This document shows, piece after piece, positions 1 through 9,038 of a DNA stretch of 64,000 nucleotides (the stretch's first letter is position 1; the number at the start of each line of letters is the position of its first letter). Made by a program: the position numbers and the translations under genes. The stretch is taken from positions 496,001 to 560,000 of the forward strand of contig OZ219862.1 of the NCBI GenBank assembly GCA_964291445.2, written 5' to 3'. Source of the DNA: JAPOXR01 sp964291445. GTDB taxonomy: Bacteria > Pseudomonadota > Alphaproteobacteria > Rhodobacterales > Rhodobacteraceae. Below the pieces are notes generated by a model, which saw only the letters and a list, made by a program, of their open reading frames with translations, made no database searches and had not been told where the DNA came from.

Positions 1-1
1 G

Positions 2-763
2 AAATACCGGAAGGTGGCCGGCCAGGAACAAACCGGCGGGATTGTCGGGTTCTTTTCGCTGGAAATGCCGTCGGTTCAACTGGTTGCGCGCATACTTGCA
101 ACCTGCTCGCGAATTCCGGTTGCCAGGCTGCGGACCGGCAAGCTCGACCAGGCCGATCTGGACAGGTACATCGATGCCGCCAGGGATCTGCAGGCATGCC
201 CCCTCTATATCGACGAAACTCCTGCCATGCCCATTGCGCAACTCGCCACCAGGGCGCGCCGTCAGAAGGAGACGAACGGCCTCGATCTGCTCATCGTCGA
301 CTATATTCAACTGATGCGGGCCAGCACCTCTTCGAGCGAAGGGCGGGTTCACCAGATTGCCGAAATCACCCAGGGGTTGAAGGCCATCGCCAAGGAACTG
401 AAAATCCCGGTAATTGCACTCTCGCAGCTGTCCCGGGGCGTCGAGTCACGGGATGACAACTGGCCGCAGCTGTCGGATCTCAGAGATTCGGGGGCCATCG
501 AGCAGGATGCAGATGTGGTCATGTTCGTCTACCGGAAACAGTATTACCTGGAGCAGAAGAAACCGGACGAGGATGACGCCGCCGCCATTGAAAAATGGAA
601 GGCGAAAATGGAGGAGGCCCAGGGTCGCGCCGAAATCATCGTGGCAAAACATCGACAGGGCCCGACCGGAACCGTGAAAATGAGCTTCGATGCGGATTTC
701 ACGGCATTTGGAAATGCCGCGCCATCCGGCTACAAGGACCCGGCCAGCGAAGGAAGACCGTGA
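2..763 (+). CDS. dnaB: Replicative DNA helicase DnaB, C-terminal part (5' end outside window)
   Basis: This is the RecA-like motor domain of the hexameric replicative helicase, which unwinds duplex DNA at the fork. The reading frame is open to the window edge (reads Y-R-K-V-A-G-Q), so the N-terminal domain and Walker A lie upstream. Visible DnaB signatures are FFSLEM near the start, the Walker B strand LLIVDYIQLM at about residue 97, ALSQLSRGVESR (sensor and arginine-containing loop) and LSDLRDSGAIEQDADV. It ends in a short degenerate tail typical of alphaproteobacterial DnaB. It is followed 104 bp later by alr, the usual alphaproteobacterial neighbour. Identification is firm; only the N-terminus is missing. 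Confidence 0.97.
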   Translation, partial: KYRKVAGQEQTGGIVGFFSLEMPSVQLVARILATCSRIPVARLRTGKLDQADLDRYIDAARDLQACPLYIDETPAMPIAQLATRARRQKETNGLDLLIVDYIQLMRASTSSSEGRVHQIAEITQGLKAIAKELKIPVIALSQLSRGVESRDDNWPQLSDLRDSGAIEQDADVVMFVYRKQYYLEQKKPDEDDAAAIEKWKAKMEEAQGRAEIIVAKHRQGPTGTVKMSFDADFTAFGNAAPSGYKDPASEGRP

Positions 764-867
764 CGCTGGCATTGATCCTGTCGGCATGCACAACCTGGAA
801 GCCCCGTTGATTCATCCCCCCGCCACCACGCTGTTGCCCGTTACGGCCCATCACCGGTGACCCGGCA

Positions 868-1908
868 ATGCGGGCCGAACTCACAGTGGATCTTGGCGCA
901 ATTGCCAAGAACTGGCAGCGGCTTGACGGCCTGTCGGCCCCGGCGACCGAGACTGCCGCCGTGGTCAAGGCCGATGGCTACGGCCTGGGAGCGGCCGAAA
1001 TTGCCGCCTCCCTGCAGCGCAGGGGCGTTCGCACCTACTTTGTCGCCCTGGCCGAGGAAGGCGCGCGAGTCCGCGATGCCGTCGGCGGCGATGCCGAGAT
1101 TTTCGTCCTGTCCGGCTACCTGCCTTCCGACGGCGAACTGGTCGCCAGGTTTCGATTGATACCGGTCATCAACTCGGCTGGACAATTCCGGCAATTTGCC
1201 ACGGATTTTCCAGGTCACTCGCCGGCGCTGCAACTGGATACCGGGATGAACCGGCTCGGTCTCGAGGCCGGCGACTTCCGCAGCGTCGGGGAGGCCCTCG
1301 GTGATACATCTCCCTGCCTGCTCATGAGCCATCTGGCATGCGCCGACGATCCGCATCATCCGCTGAACCGGCAGCAGCTTGCCGGCTTCCGGGAATTGGC
1401 AGCCGGGATTGATTGCCGGCTGTCGTTGGCGGCGACCGGCGGGATCCTGCTTGGAGACGCGTATCACTTCGACCTCTGCCGGGCCGGTATCGGCCTCTAT
1501 GGCGGACTGCCATTTGCCGATGCCGAAAGCGTGGTGACGCTGGACATCCCGGTCATCCAGGTTCGGCAGGTTCACCCCGGCGAAATCGTCGGCTACGGAG
1601 CGACATGGACCGCCGATAGGCCAACCAGGGTGGCGACGCTGTCGGCCGGATATGCCGACGGGATATTCCGCCTGCTCGGAGACCGGATCTGCCTGCATGC
1701 ATCGGGGGTGCCGTGCCGGGGGGTGGGCAGGATTTCGATGGATTTGATCGGCGTCGATGTCAGCCATCTGGACGAGGTTCCGGACCGGCTGCAGCTGCTC
1801 GGCGCAGACCAGTCAATTGACAATCTGGCCGAAAGCGCATCAACAATCGGCTACGAAGTTCTGACCAGCCTGGGCGGCCGCTATGACAGACGCTACACCA
1901 ACCCGTGA
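868..1908 (+). CDS. alr: Alanine racemase
   Basis: This PLP enzyme interconverts L- and D-alanine, supplying D-Ala for peptidoglycan. The 346-aa length fits the family. The PLP-binding lysine is K34 in AVVKADGYGLG, and the second catalytic base is Y262 in SAGYADG. The central segment LQLDTGMNRLGL and LCRAGIGLYGG are also family motifs. The ATG at 868 opens directly into the conserved MRAELTVDLGAI start. It sits just downstream of dnaB in the same direction, as in many alphaproteobacteria, and is followed by the mla genes. Nothing is unusual about it. Confidence 0.96.
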   Translation: MRAELTVDLGAIAKNWQRLDGLSAPATETAAVVKADGYGLGAAEIAASLQRRGVRTYFVALAEEGARVRDAVGGDAEIFVLSGYLPSDGELVARFRLIPVINSAGQFRQFATDFPGHSPALQLDTGMNRLGLEAGDFRSVGEALGDTSPCLLMSHLACADDPHHPLNRQQLAGFRELAAGIDCRLSLAATGGILLGDAYHFDLCRAGIGLYGGLPFADAESVVTLDIPVIQVRQVHPGEIVGYGATWTADRPTRVATLSAGYADGIFRLLGDRICLHASGVPCRGVGRISMDLIGVDVSHLDEVPDRLQLLGADQSIDNLAESASTIGYEVLTSLGGRYDRRYTNP

Positions 1909-2024
1909 CCGGCCGATGAGAAGCCGGCAATTGCAAAGCGGGTCCCTCATCACTTGCCGCTGGCCGCGGCCACCCGCACGGGTATGCCGGGGCAGTGCCA
2001 GCAAGACCGGGATCACGCAGATGC

Positions 2025-2831
2025 ATGAACGCCCTGCCGCCATGGCTGGAGCTGGCTGAACTGATGTTGCAGGCGGTCGGAAGAACCACGCTCCGGGTCT
2101 GCTCCTCGATCGGACGGGTATCGATCTTCGTGGTCCATACCCTGGGCCACCTGGTCAGACCTCCCTTCTATTTTCGCGAGTTCTGGCTGTCGGTGCTCAA
2201 TATCGGCTATTTCAGCCTGCCAGTGGTTGCCCTGACCGCCCTGTTTGCCGGCGCCGCCCTGGCCCTGCAGATTCATTCGGGAGGCTCGAGGCTGAGCAGC
2301 GAATCGGCAGTTCCGGTTATCGTTGCCATCGGCATGGCCAGGGAACTCGGGCCGGTATTGTGCGGCCTCATCGTTGCCGGCCGGGTCGCATCGTCGATCG
2401 GCGCCGAAATCGCCACCATGAAGGTCACCGACCAGATCGACGCCCTGCTGACTCTGGACACCGATCCGATGAAGTTCCTGGTGGTGCCCCGGGTTTTGGC
2501 GGCGACCCTGGTCATGCCGGTGCTGGCGGGTGTCGGCGACATCATCGGAATCATGGGCGGGTTTCTTGTCGGAACCAGCCGCCTCGGTTTCGATCCGGAA
2601 ACCTATGTGAGCTTTACCGTGAACTTCCTGCAGGCTGCGGATGTCACCTCCGGTCTGGTAAAGGCAGCGGCATTCGGGTTCATCATTGCGACAATCGGCT
2701 GCTATTTTGGCATCAATTCCGGTCGCGGAGCCCGGGGCGTCGGGCGAGCCACCACCAATTCCGTGGCCACGGCCGCGGTGCTGATCATCGCTGCCAACTA
2801 CGTGATGACGGAGGTGTTCTTTACGGCATGA
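2025..2831 (+). CDS. mlaE: MlaE-family lipid ABC transporter permease
   Basis: Inner-membrane permease of the Mla-type phospholipid transport system, which helps maintain outer-membrane lipid asymmetry. The 268-aa protein has the MlaE pattern: an N-terminal amphipathic region, then several membrane segments (about residues 50-70, 90-115, 145-180, 205-235) and the conserved REFGPV-like stretch MARELGPVLCGLIVAGRV followed by GAEIATMKVTDQIDAL. The ATG at 2025 is preferred over an in-frame GTG at 1995 because it gives a normal family N-terminus. The stop overlaps the ATG of mlaF (ATGA). No mlaD, mlaC or mlaB gene lies in the window. Confidence 0.93.
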   Translation: MNALPPWLELAELMLQAVGRTTLRVCSSIGRVSIFVVHTLGHLVRPPFYFREFWLSVLNIGYFSLPVVALTALFAGAALALQIHSGGSRLSSESAVPVIVAIGMARELGPVLCGLIVAGRVASSIGAEIATMKVTDQIDALLTLDTDPMKFLVVPRVLAATLVMPVLAGVGDIIGIMGGFLVGTSRLGFDPETYVSFTVNFLQAADVTSGLVKAAAFGFIIATIGCYFGINSGRGARGVGRATTNSVATAAVLIIAANYVMTEVFFTA

Positions 2832-3598
2832 CCAACGAACCTGCGCAAACAAACGAGACGATCATTTCGCTCGAGGAGGTGGAAAAGTCGTTCGAGAATG
2901 ACGCCGCCGTGCTGCGCGGCGTCAGCTTCACGGTCAACCGCGGCGAGAGCTTTGCCTTGATCGGCGGCTCGGGAGTCGGAAAATCCGTGGTCATCAAGTG
3001 CATACTGGGCCTCATCAGGCATGACCGCGGGGTCATCCGGGTCTGCGGAAACGAGCCAAGCCCGGGAAATCTTGCCGGCGGGGCCCGCATTGGAATGCTG
3101 TTCCAGGGCGGTGCCCTGTTCGACTCGATGACGGTCATGCAAAATGTTGCCTTCCAGCATCTGCGCGGCCCGGACCGCATTCCCGTGGGCGATGCCCGTG
3201 AACTGGCGGCACAGAAGCTTCAGCGTGTCGGGCTGCAGCCGGAGGTGCTCGACCTGTATCCAAGCCAGCTCTCGGGCGGCATGCAGAAGCGGGCCGGTCT
3301 CGCCCGGGCAATTGCCACCGACCCCGATATCCTGTTCTTCGACGAACCGACGACCGGGCTTGACCCGGTCAGGGCTGCCCGCATCAATGAACTGATCTGC
3401 GGGATCGTCGCCGAAAACAGGTCGACGGCAGTGACGATCACCCATGACATGTCCAGCGTGCGAACCATCGCCTCGAGGGTTGCCCTGCTGCACGAGGGTG
3501 TCATCGAGTGGTCCGGAAGCGCCGGGGACCTCGATCACGACCAGAATCCCTGCCTCCGCCAATTCGTCAGCGGCTCGGCCCAGGGCCCGCTTTCCTGA
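2828..3598 (+). CDS. mlaF: MlaF-family lipid ABC transporter ATP-binding protein
   Basis: ATPase partner of the MlaE permease. All ABC motifs are present: Walker A GGSGVGKSV, signature LSGGMQKRAGLARA, Walker B ILFFDEPTTGLDP and the H-loop TITHDM. The start is the ATG that overlaps the mlaE stop as ATGA, giving 256 aa, the usual length. The open frame extends further upstream inside mlaE, but that part is a shadow frame. Translational coupling with mlaE implies that the two are made in equal amounts. Confidence 0.94.
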   Translation: MTNEPAQTNETIISLEEVEKSFENDAAVLRGVSFTVNRGESFALIGGSGVGKSVVIKCILGLIRHDRGVIRVCGNEPSPGNLAGGARIGMLFQGGALFDSMTVMQNVAFQHLRGPDRIPVGDARELAAQKLQRVGLQPEVLDLYPSQLSGGMQKRAGLARAIATDPDILFFDEPTTGLDPVRAARINELICGIVAENRSTAVTITHDMSSVRTIASRVALLHEGVIEWSGSAGDLDHDQNPCLRQFVSGSAQGPLS

Positions 3599-3759
3599 CC
3601 GGGAATCCGGGACCATATTCGGGGTGGACCGGACATCGGTTCAACCGAATGAATCAGTTGTCTATTTCCGGCATCAATGCCAAAAGGCCATCCGATTTGC
3701 CGGAACTTGCCAACCACGCCCAGACCAGCACCTGCCCGGGAAAATGAGCCAGGATATCG

Positions 3760-4332
3760 ATGGGAGAGTTCAACTACTTTGACCTGATTTCGGCGGGGAT
3801 AATTCTGGTATCGGCCTACCTGGCCTACATTCGGGGAATTGTCCGGGAGATCATGGCGATTGCGGTTTGGGTGTTCGCCGCCGTCATTGCCTATTTTTCC
3901 GCACCCTTCCTGTACCCGCATATGAGCCTTATTCCGGTCATTGGCGAGTTGCTCAGGGACAGCTGCCAGCTGGCAACCATCGCCGCATTCACCGTCGGTT
4001 TTTCGATTGCGGTCATCGTTCTGACCGTCATCACGGCATTCCTGGTGCGGTTGGGAAACCTGCCGGTCATCAACATCGTGAACAAGGGGTTTGGAATTGC
4101 CTTCGGGGCGTTGCGCGGGATCATCGTGGTCGGCATTGTACTGGCCGTCAATGAGGGGCTGCTCGACAACAATTCGGTGTCGTCGACCATCTCGGAGTCA
4201 CGCTCTGCCGGCGCATTGATGGTGGTCAAGGATGCCCTGCTGAACTCGGTTCCCGACGGTTCACCCGACTGGCTCGAAGTCATCTACCAGAATGCCATGG
4301 CCGTGTGCGACATGGACCGGATCGAAGCCTGA
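3760..4332 (+). CDS. cvpA: CvpA family membrane protein
   Basis: A 190-aa inner-membrane protein of the CvpA family, linked to envelope integrity and, in E. coli, to colicin V production. Four hydrophobic segments are visible (about residues 8-28, 31-52, 80-105, 113-140). The N-terminal FDLISAGIILVSAYLAYIRG is the usual CvpA opening, and the conserved glycine-rich NKGFGIAFGALRG sits before the last segment. A good ribosome site (AGGA) lies 6 nt before the ATG. In many relatives cvpA lies between radA and purF; neither is present here. Confidence 0.92.
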   Translation: MGEFNYFDLISAGIILVSAYLAYIRGIVREIMAIAVWVFAAVIAYFSAPFLYPHMSLIPVIGELLRDSCQLATIAAFTVGFSIAVIVLTVITAFLVRLGNLPVINIVNKGFGIAFGALRGIIVVGIVLAVNEGLLDNNSVSSTISESRSAGALMVVKDALLNSVPDGSPDWLEVIYQNAMAVCDMDRIEA

Positions 4333-4518
4333 CCCGGTGGCTTCCGATCGGCCCCCAAATATCAGCCGCGACCGGTGCAACGGCCCCCGCAATCACGTCG
4401 GGCGGCAGGCAGGCGCCCAAACTGACCGCCCGGGCAGCCGGCACGCGGCGCCGATCCCTGCAGGCCTGGCCGCCCATCCTGCCGCGACGCGCTTGCCTCC
4501 CGGGCGGGCGGCGACCCC

Positions 4519-5208
4519 ATGAACACGGACGGATGCCGATCGAGGCGGGTGGCGCTGGTTACCGGTGCATCACGGGGTCTTGGCGCCGGCTTCGCCACCG
4601 CTCTTGCCGAGCGTGGCTACGATGTCGTTGTGACGGCACGAACCGCCGGTGCCCTGTCATCCCTGGCCGACGAACTTGCCGGCCTGAATGTCCATTCCGA
4701 GTATGCCGCTGCCGACATCACCTCGAACCAGGACATGCAGGCCTTGTGCCGGGCAATCCATGACCGGTGGCAGCATCTCGATATGCTGGTTCACGCCGCG
4801 GTGCATGCCCCGGAACTGTCCCCGGTTGCCCACGGCAATCTTGGCGAGTTCCAGGCTGCGCTGGAGGTCAACTGCCTGGCCACCGTCCGGCTTATCGAAT
4901 ATGTCCAGCCGCTCCTCCTGGCATCACCATCCGCCGACGCGGTATTCTTGGCCGATTGCCGCTCGGGCGAGAAATTTTTCGGCGCCTATGGCGGCTCCAA
5001 GGCCTGCCAGGTATCGCTTGCCCGCAGCTGGAGGCGGGAACTCGGCAACAACTCCTCGATCAGGGTCAGCATCCTCCGGCCGAAGCCGACGGCAACGTCA
5101 CTGCGCCGGCGCTTTTTCCCCGGCGAGAACCGGTCCAGCCTGGCATCGCCAAGTGCTGAAGCCAGGCGCTTGCTCGACGAGTGCCTGGGTATGCAGGGAC
5201 AGGATTGA
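4519..5208 (+). CDS. SDR family oxidoreductase
   Basis: A 229-aa short-chain dehydrogenase. The N-terminal Rossmann motif TGASRGLGAG (residues 15-24) binds NAD(P), and the catalytic-type YGGSK lies near residue 155. The usual NNAG after strand 4 is replaced by VHAAVHAP, and the serine that normally precedes the catalytic tyrosine by ~12 residues is not in the standard context (LADCRSGEKF). Activity may therefore be weak or altered. In alphaproteobacteria an SDR commonly ends the radA-cvpA-purF block, and this gene fits that position although purF is missing. The substrate cannot be told from sequence. Confidence 0.82.
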   Translation: MNTDGCRSRRVALVTGASRGLGAGFATALAERGYDVVVTARTAGALSSLADELAGLNVHSEYAAADITSNQDMQALCRAIHDRWQHLDMLVHAAVHAPELSPVAHGNLGEFQAALEVNCLATVRLIEYVQPLLLASPSADAVFLADCRSGEKFFGAYGGSKACQVSLARSWRRELGNNSSIRVSILRPKPTATSLRRRFFPGENRSSLASPSAEARRLLDECLGMQGQD

Positions 5209-5223
5209 CCAGCCCCCTGCCCG

Positions 5224-6570
5224 TCACGAGCCGGCAACGAACGGATTTTTCTCCGAGCGGGAGCGCAGGTAGATTCGTATCGGGGTTCCCTCGAAGCCGA
5301 ATTCCTGCCGCAGGCCATTCTTGAGAAACCGCCGGTAACTGTCCGGAACCTGGCGCGGGTGCGAGCACATGGCGACAAAGCCCGGAGGCCTGATCTTGGC
5401 CTGGGTCATGTATCTGAACCGGATCGTCTGCCCCCGCACGGCCGGCGGCGGATGACGCATGGTTGCCTCGGCAAGCCACCGGTTCAGCAACCCGGTTGAA
5501 ACCCGCTGGTTCCAGATGGTCCACACGCCGGTTATGGCATCATGGAGCTGTCCAAGCCCTTCGCCGGTCAACGCCGAGACCGGCACCAGCGGCGCACCGC
5601 GAAGTTCCGGCAACCGGTCCTTCAACCGGTGCCCGATTTCCCTCAGGTGGCGGCTGCGGTTACGGACCGTGTCCCACTTGTTGACCGCGACCACGACCGG
5701 CCGCCCTTCCCGCTCGGCGAGATCGGCAATGCGAAGATCCTGGACCTCGAGCGGAATGGCGGCATCAAGGACCAGCACCACGATTTCGCAATAGCGGATT
5801 GCCTCCAGGGAATCGGCAACCGAGAGCTGTTCGAGCCTTTCGATCACCCGGGATCGCTTTCGCATGCCGGCGGTATCATGGATCCGCACCTCCCTTCCCA
5901 GCCAATTGACCGCGATGTCGATTGCATCCCGGGTGGTGCCGGGCCTCGATCCGGTCACCAGCCTGTCTTCACCGATGATTCGGTTGACCAGCGACGACTT
6001 GCCGGCATTCGGCCTGCCGACAATGGCAATGCGAAGCGGGTGGTCGGCTGGCTCCTCGCTGGCGGAAATCCCGCCCGGCGGCAGCACCTCGTGCATGGTG
6101 GCCAGCAACTCGCCAACACCCTCGCCATGTTCGGCCGATATTCGCACCGGCGTTCCGAGGCCGAACCCGTATGCCTCCAGGTAGCCGGCCTCGCCCGCCC
6201 TGCCCTCGCACTTGTTGACAACCGGGATGACCGGCTTCGACCTGCGGCGCAGCGCTTCGGCAACCTCGAGATCGGCCGGAAGCACGCCGGCACGCCCGTC
6301 AATCATGAACAGGCAGATATCGGCCATCGTTACCGCCCGTTCGGTGACCCGCCTGATATCCGCCTCAAGCTCGCCCGACCCGGACCGGTCCATCCCGGCG
6401 GTGTCAATGACCGACACCGTTCGATCACCGATGACTAGGCTGCCTTCCCGGTAGTCGCGGGTCACCCCGGGGGAATTGTCCACCAGCGCCACCCGCCTTC
6501 CGACCAGGCGGTTGAACAGGGTCGATTTGCCGACATTCGGCCTTCCCACTATGGCGACGACTTGATCCAT
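5224..6570 (-). CDS. der: Ribosome biogenesis GTPase Der
   Basis: Double-domain GTPase needed for 50S ribosomal subunit maturation. There are two G domains, each with a P-loop: GRPNVGKST near residue 9 and GRPNAGKSS near residue 190. The matching DTAG and NKCE/NKWD motifs are present, and a KH-like RNA-binding domain forms the last ~85 residues. The ATG at 6570 gives the usual MDQVVAIVGRPN start; an in-frame GTG at 6588 would add six residues. It follows bamB and the YfgM-like gene in the same direction, the order also seen in gammaproteobacteria. The 448-aa length is normal. Confidence 0.96.
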   Translation of the reverse strand: MDQVVAIVGRPNVGKSTLFNRLVGRRVALVDNSPGVTRDYREGSLVIGDRTVSVIDTAGMDRSGSGELEADIRRVTERAVTMADICLFMIDGRAGVLPADLEVAEALRRRSKPVIPVVNKCEGRAGEAGYLEAYGFGLGTPVRISAEHGEGVGELLATMHEVLPPGGISASEEPADHPLRIAIVGRPNAGKSSLVNRIIGEDRLVTGSRPGTTRDAIDIAVNWLGREVRIHDTAGMRKRSRVIERLEQLSVADSLEAIRYCEIVVLVLDAAIPLEVQDLRIADLAEREGRPVVVAVNKWDTVRNRSRHLREIGHRLKDRLPELRGAPLVPVSALTGEGLGQLHDAITGVWTIWNQRVSTGLLNRWLAEATMRHPPPAVRGQTIRFRYMTQAKIRPPGFVAMCSHPRQVPDSYRRFLKNGLRQEFGFEGTPIRIYLRSRSEKNPFVAGS

Positions 6571-6609
6571 GATGACAATGCCTGACACCCGGTGCCGGGC
6601 CAGCGATCC

Positions 6610-7980
6610 CTACCTGAAGGCCAGGAGATTGCCGTTCTGGGTGGTCAGGTAGAGTGTCCCGTTCACCACGATCGGGCTGCTGGCTGCACTTTCGCCGATG
6701 TCGGTCTCGCCGATCAGCGCACCCGATACCGGATCAAAGTGCCGCATCTTTCCGTCGCTGGATGCAACGATCAGACGTCCGCCAGCCATGACAGGACCGA
6801 AATTCGCGTAGACCGCCTTGCGACTGGAAAGCCTGGCCTGCTTGAATTCCGGCAATTTCACCGCCCAGATCCGGCTTCCGGAGTTGGCATTCAGTCGAAC
6901 CAGTTCGGCAACATCTGACACAAGGAACACCGAACCACCCACGGGCCAGACGGGATTGTACGATCCTTCGGACACGGTCCACTTGACCCGCCCGGTCGTA
7001 ACATCGATCGCTGACATCTTGCCGGCCTGGTTGGCCACGTAGACGGTTCCGTCGGCAACGACCGGACCACCGGTAATCGCGGTGACCGATGACCGTGCCG
7101 TTGGACCGCGCGAGCCACCAACGGCTGCACTCCAGGCGAGCAACCCGGACCGGGCGTCAATGGCCTGGATTTCACCCGAGGGGTACGGAATGAAGGCCAT
7201 GTCTCCGTATGCGGCGGGAGAGGCGCCGCTGGCAATGGCCGCGGTGCCGATTGCGCTCTGCCAACGCCAGCGCAGGCGGCCGTTGCCGATATCGATCGCC
7301 CAGCCGCGGCTGTCCTGGGTCACCACGTATACCAACCCATTCGACACCATCGGTGCCAGGATGGCGGGTGCGTCGAATTCTTGCACCCAGAAACTCCTGC
7401 CCGAAGTCGCATGCAATGCATGCAACTCGCCAAATCCGGTGGTAACGAACAGGATGCCATTGTCATGGGCCAACCCGCCGCTGGAGGCATCCATCGGACT
7501 CTCTCCGACGGGAATCAGGCTGGTTGCCCAGACCTGGCGCCCCTCGGTCGTGTGTGCCGATACCCGCGCCTGCGCATCAATGGTATAGATGAGACCATTG
7601 GCAAGAATAGGTCCGGCGGTCAGGCGCTGCCGCAACTCGCTTCCCTTGCCGATCGACACGGACCAGAGCCGGGAAATCCTGTCCGACAGCGCCGGGTTCG
7701 ACACCTGGTGGCTACGGGAGGCGTTGATGTGCTCCCAGCTATTGTAATGCCGCATCGGCGGAACGGACAATGGCAGGGCCAGGTTGAATTCACGCGAAAA
7801 ATCGAGGTTCACCACCTCTTCACTGTCCGGATCCGATTCCATCCCCACCGATTTCGAAAGCGGCACCCTGACATCGATCCGCTCGCCAGTCAGAATCCGT
7901 TCCTTGTCGGAGCATCCGGCAACCAGGATCACCGCGCCGATCCCGAGGACGGTTCTGGCAAGGACATTCATCTTGGTCAT
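6610..7980 (-). CDS. bamB: Outer membrane assembly lipoprotein BamB (PQQ-like beta-propeller)
   Basis: Periplasm-facing lipoprotein of the BAM complex, which inserts beta-barrel proteins into the outer membrane. It starts with a lipoprotein signal peptide ending in LVAGC (lipidated cysteine about residue 23). After a linker follow repeated WD40/PQQ-type blades with the recurrent pattern DG.VYVANQAGKMSAID and NGLIYTIDAQARVSAH. The length, 456 aa, is slightly longer than E. coli BamB. Neighbours are der downstream and the YfgM-like TPR gene upstream, a conserved trio. Confidence 0.92.
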   Translation of the reverse strand: MTKMNVLARTVLGIGAVILVAGCSDKERILTGERIDVRVPLSKSVGMESDPDSEEVVNLDFSREFNLALPLSVPPMRHYNSWEHINASRSHQVSNPALSDRISRLWSVSIGKGSELRQRLTAGPILANGLIYTIDAQARVSAHTTEGRQVWATSLIPVGESPMDASSGGLAHDNGILFVTTGFGELHALHATSGRSFWVQEFDAPAILAPMVSNGLVYVVTQDSRGWAIDIGNGRLRWRWQSAIGTAAIASGASPAAYGDMAFIPYPSGEIQAIDARSGLLAWSAAVGGSRGPTARSSVTAITGGPVVADGTVYVANQAGKMSAIDVTTGRVKWTVSEGSYNPVWPVGGSVFLVSDVAELVRLNANSGSRIWAVKLPEFKQARLSSRKAVYANFGPVMAGGRLIVASSDGKMRHFDPVSGALIGETDIGESAASSPIVVNGTLYLTTQNGNLLAFR

Positions 7981-8053
7981 GTCAATTCGACCCCTGGCTG
8001 CCGGCCGGCCGGAATATCCACATCATCGCGAAGAGCCGGCGAGACGCATCATC

Positions 8054-8710
8054 TCAGGAATTGTCGTCCAGCGCGTTCAGAAGATCCCGCGATCGACGAA
8101 ACAGTTCGGGCGGCACATCAAGTTGGTTGTTCAGATCCTCCAGCAACGTCCTGGCCTCGCCATGCTCACCTGCCTCGATATGCGCGAGCGCCATCATCTC
8201 GGTTGCCAGCATCCAGTATGGCGACCTCTCCCGCGCCAGCCTCTCGAGCACCGGCAAGGCCAATTTGGTCTCGCCGATCTCCATGAGAATTCCACTCTTC
8301 TTGAGCGATGCCAGGTCACGATAGACGGTCGACACTTCCTTGTTCTTCTCGATGGCTTCCAGGCGCATCCTGGCAGCCTCCAATCCACCTTCATCGCCCT
8401 TCAGCAACTCGGCGGCCGCCACCAAGTCCCGGATTGCACCTGCATCGTCATGCCTGGCCTCAATCTGGTCCAGCTCCGAAATTCGCTGCTGCAACTCCGC
8501 ATCCGATACGGTTGCACCCTGGATCGCATCGCCGGTCTGCTCGGCCAGGGCACGTTCCCTTGACGAACTCCATTCCCGGTAGGCCGTTCCGCTGACGATT
8601 GCCAGCACCACGAGAAGGCCGATCCAGCCATAACGGCGAAAGGTCCGGAACAATCGGTCGCGCCGGACCTCTTCCTTGACCTCATTGATAAATGAATCAG
8701 GGTTGCTCAA
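8054..8710 (-). CDS. YfgM-like tetratricopeptide membrane protein
   Basis: A 218-aa protein with a short basic cytoplasmic N-terminus (EVKEEVRRDRLFRTFRRYG), a single membrane segment at about residues 29-46 (WIGLLVVLAIVSGTAY) and a periplasmic helical TPR-like domain. This is the architecture of YfgM, an ancillary SecYEG-associated factor that hands secreted proteins to periplasmic chaperones. The start is TTG at 8710, preceded by GGGAGAG. It is first in the run with bamB and der. Family identity rests on architecture and neighbours rather than on strong sequence motifs. Confidence 0.82.
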   Translation of the reverse strand: MSNPDSFINEVKEEVRRDRLFRTFRRYGWIGLLVVLAIVSGTAYREWSSSRERALAEQTGDAIQGATVSDAELQQRISELDQIEARHDDAGAIRDLVAAAELLKGDEGGLEAARMRLEAIEKNKEVSTVYRDLASLKKSGILMEIGETKLALPVLERLARERSPYWMLATEMMALAHIEAGEHGEARTLLEDLNNQLDVPPELFRRSRDLLNALDDNS

Positions 8711-8902
8711 TCTGCTCTCCCGCTGCCTGACGGGTATTACCCCCTAAGCACTCGACTTGCCAACTGCAATAATGTGTACGTCGCCCTGGCCTGGGCGCCA
8801 CCCACAACTCGGCCCCGTCATGCCGTATGGCCGATCGGCCGGCGGTGTCACGACATTCCCACGCTCCAGATCTTTGAATTGCATTGGCAATGATCTGCCG
8901 GG

Positions 8903-8946
8903 ACCGCCATCCAGGGTGGCGACCCCGAAGGGTCGGCTACGGCGGT
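8903..8946. promoter_or_regulatory. Nested inverted repeat (possible structured RNA element)
   Basis: The outer arms ACCGCC (8903-8908) and GGCGGT (8941-8946) enclose a perfect six-pair inner hairpin: CGACCC (8920-8925), loop CGAA and GGGTCG (8930-8935). The element lies about 200 bp ahead of the RND adaptor gene, without a coding frame around it. It does not match a riboswitch class that I recognise. It could equally be a chance product of high GC content. Confidence 0.35.
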
Positions 8947-9014
8947 CGGAGTGGCGCAGACTTGCACCTTCCTGCTCTCCCGGTGATGGAATCGGGAATT
9001 GAATCCCTATATTG

Positions 9015-9038
9015 TCCGGAGTGATATTATCCGAAGTG
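9015..9038. promoter_or_regulatory. Direct repeat, candidate operator upstream of RND operon
   Basis: TCCGGAGTG (9015-9023) and TCCGAAGTG (9030-9038) repeat with a 15-bp period, separated by ATATTA. They sit about 105 bp before the adaptor start, where a regulator controlling efflux expression could bind. No adjacent regulator gene is visible. Confidence 0.3.

Noticed and set aside
2360..2827. N-terminal extension of mlaF inside mlaE
   Set aside because: The frame is open but the sequence is not family-like; the ATGA overlap start gives the normal MlaF length.
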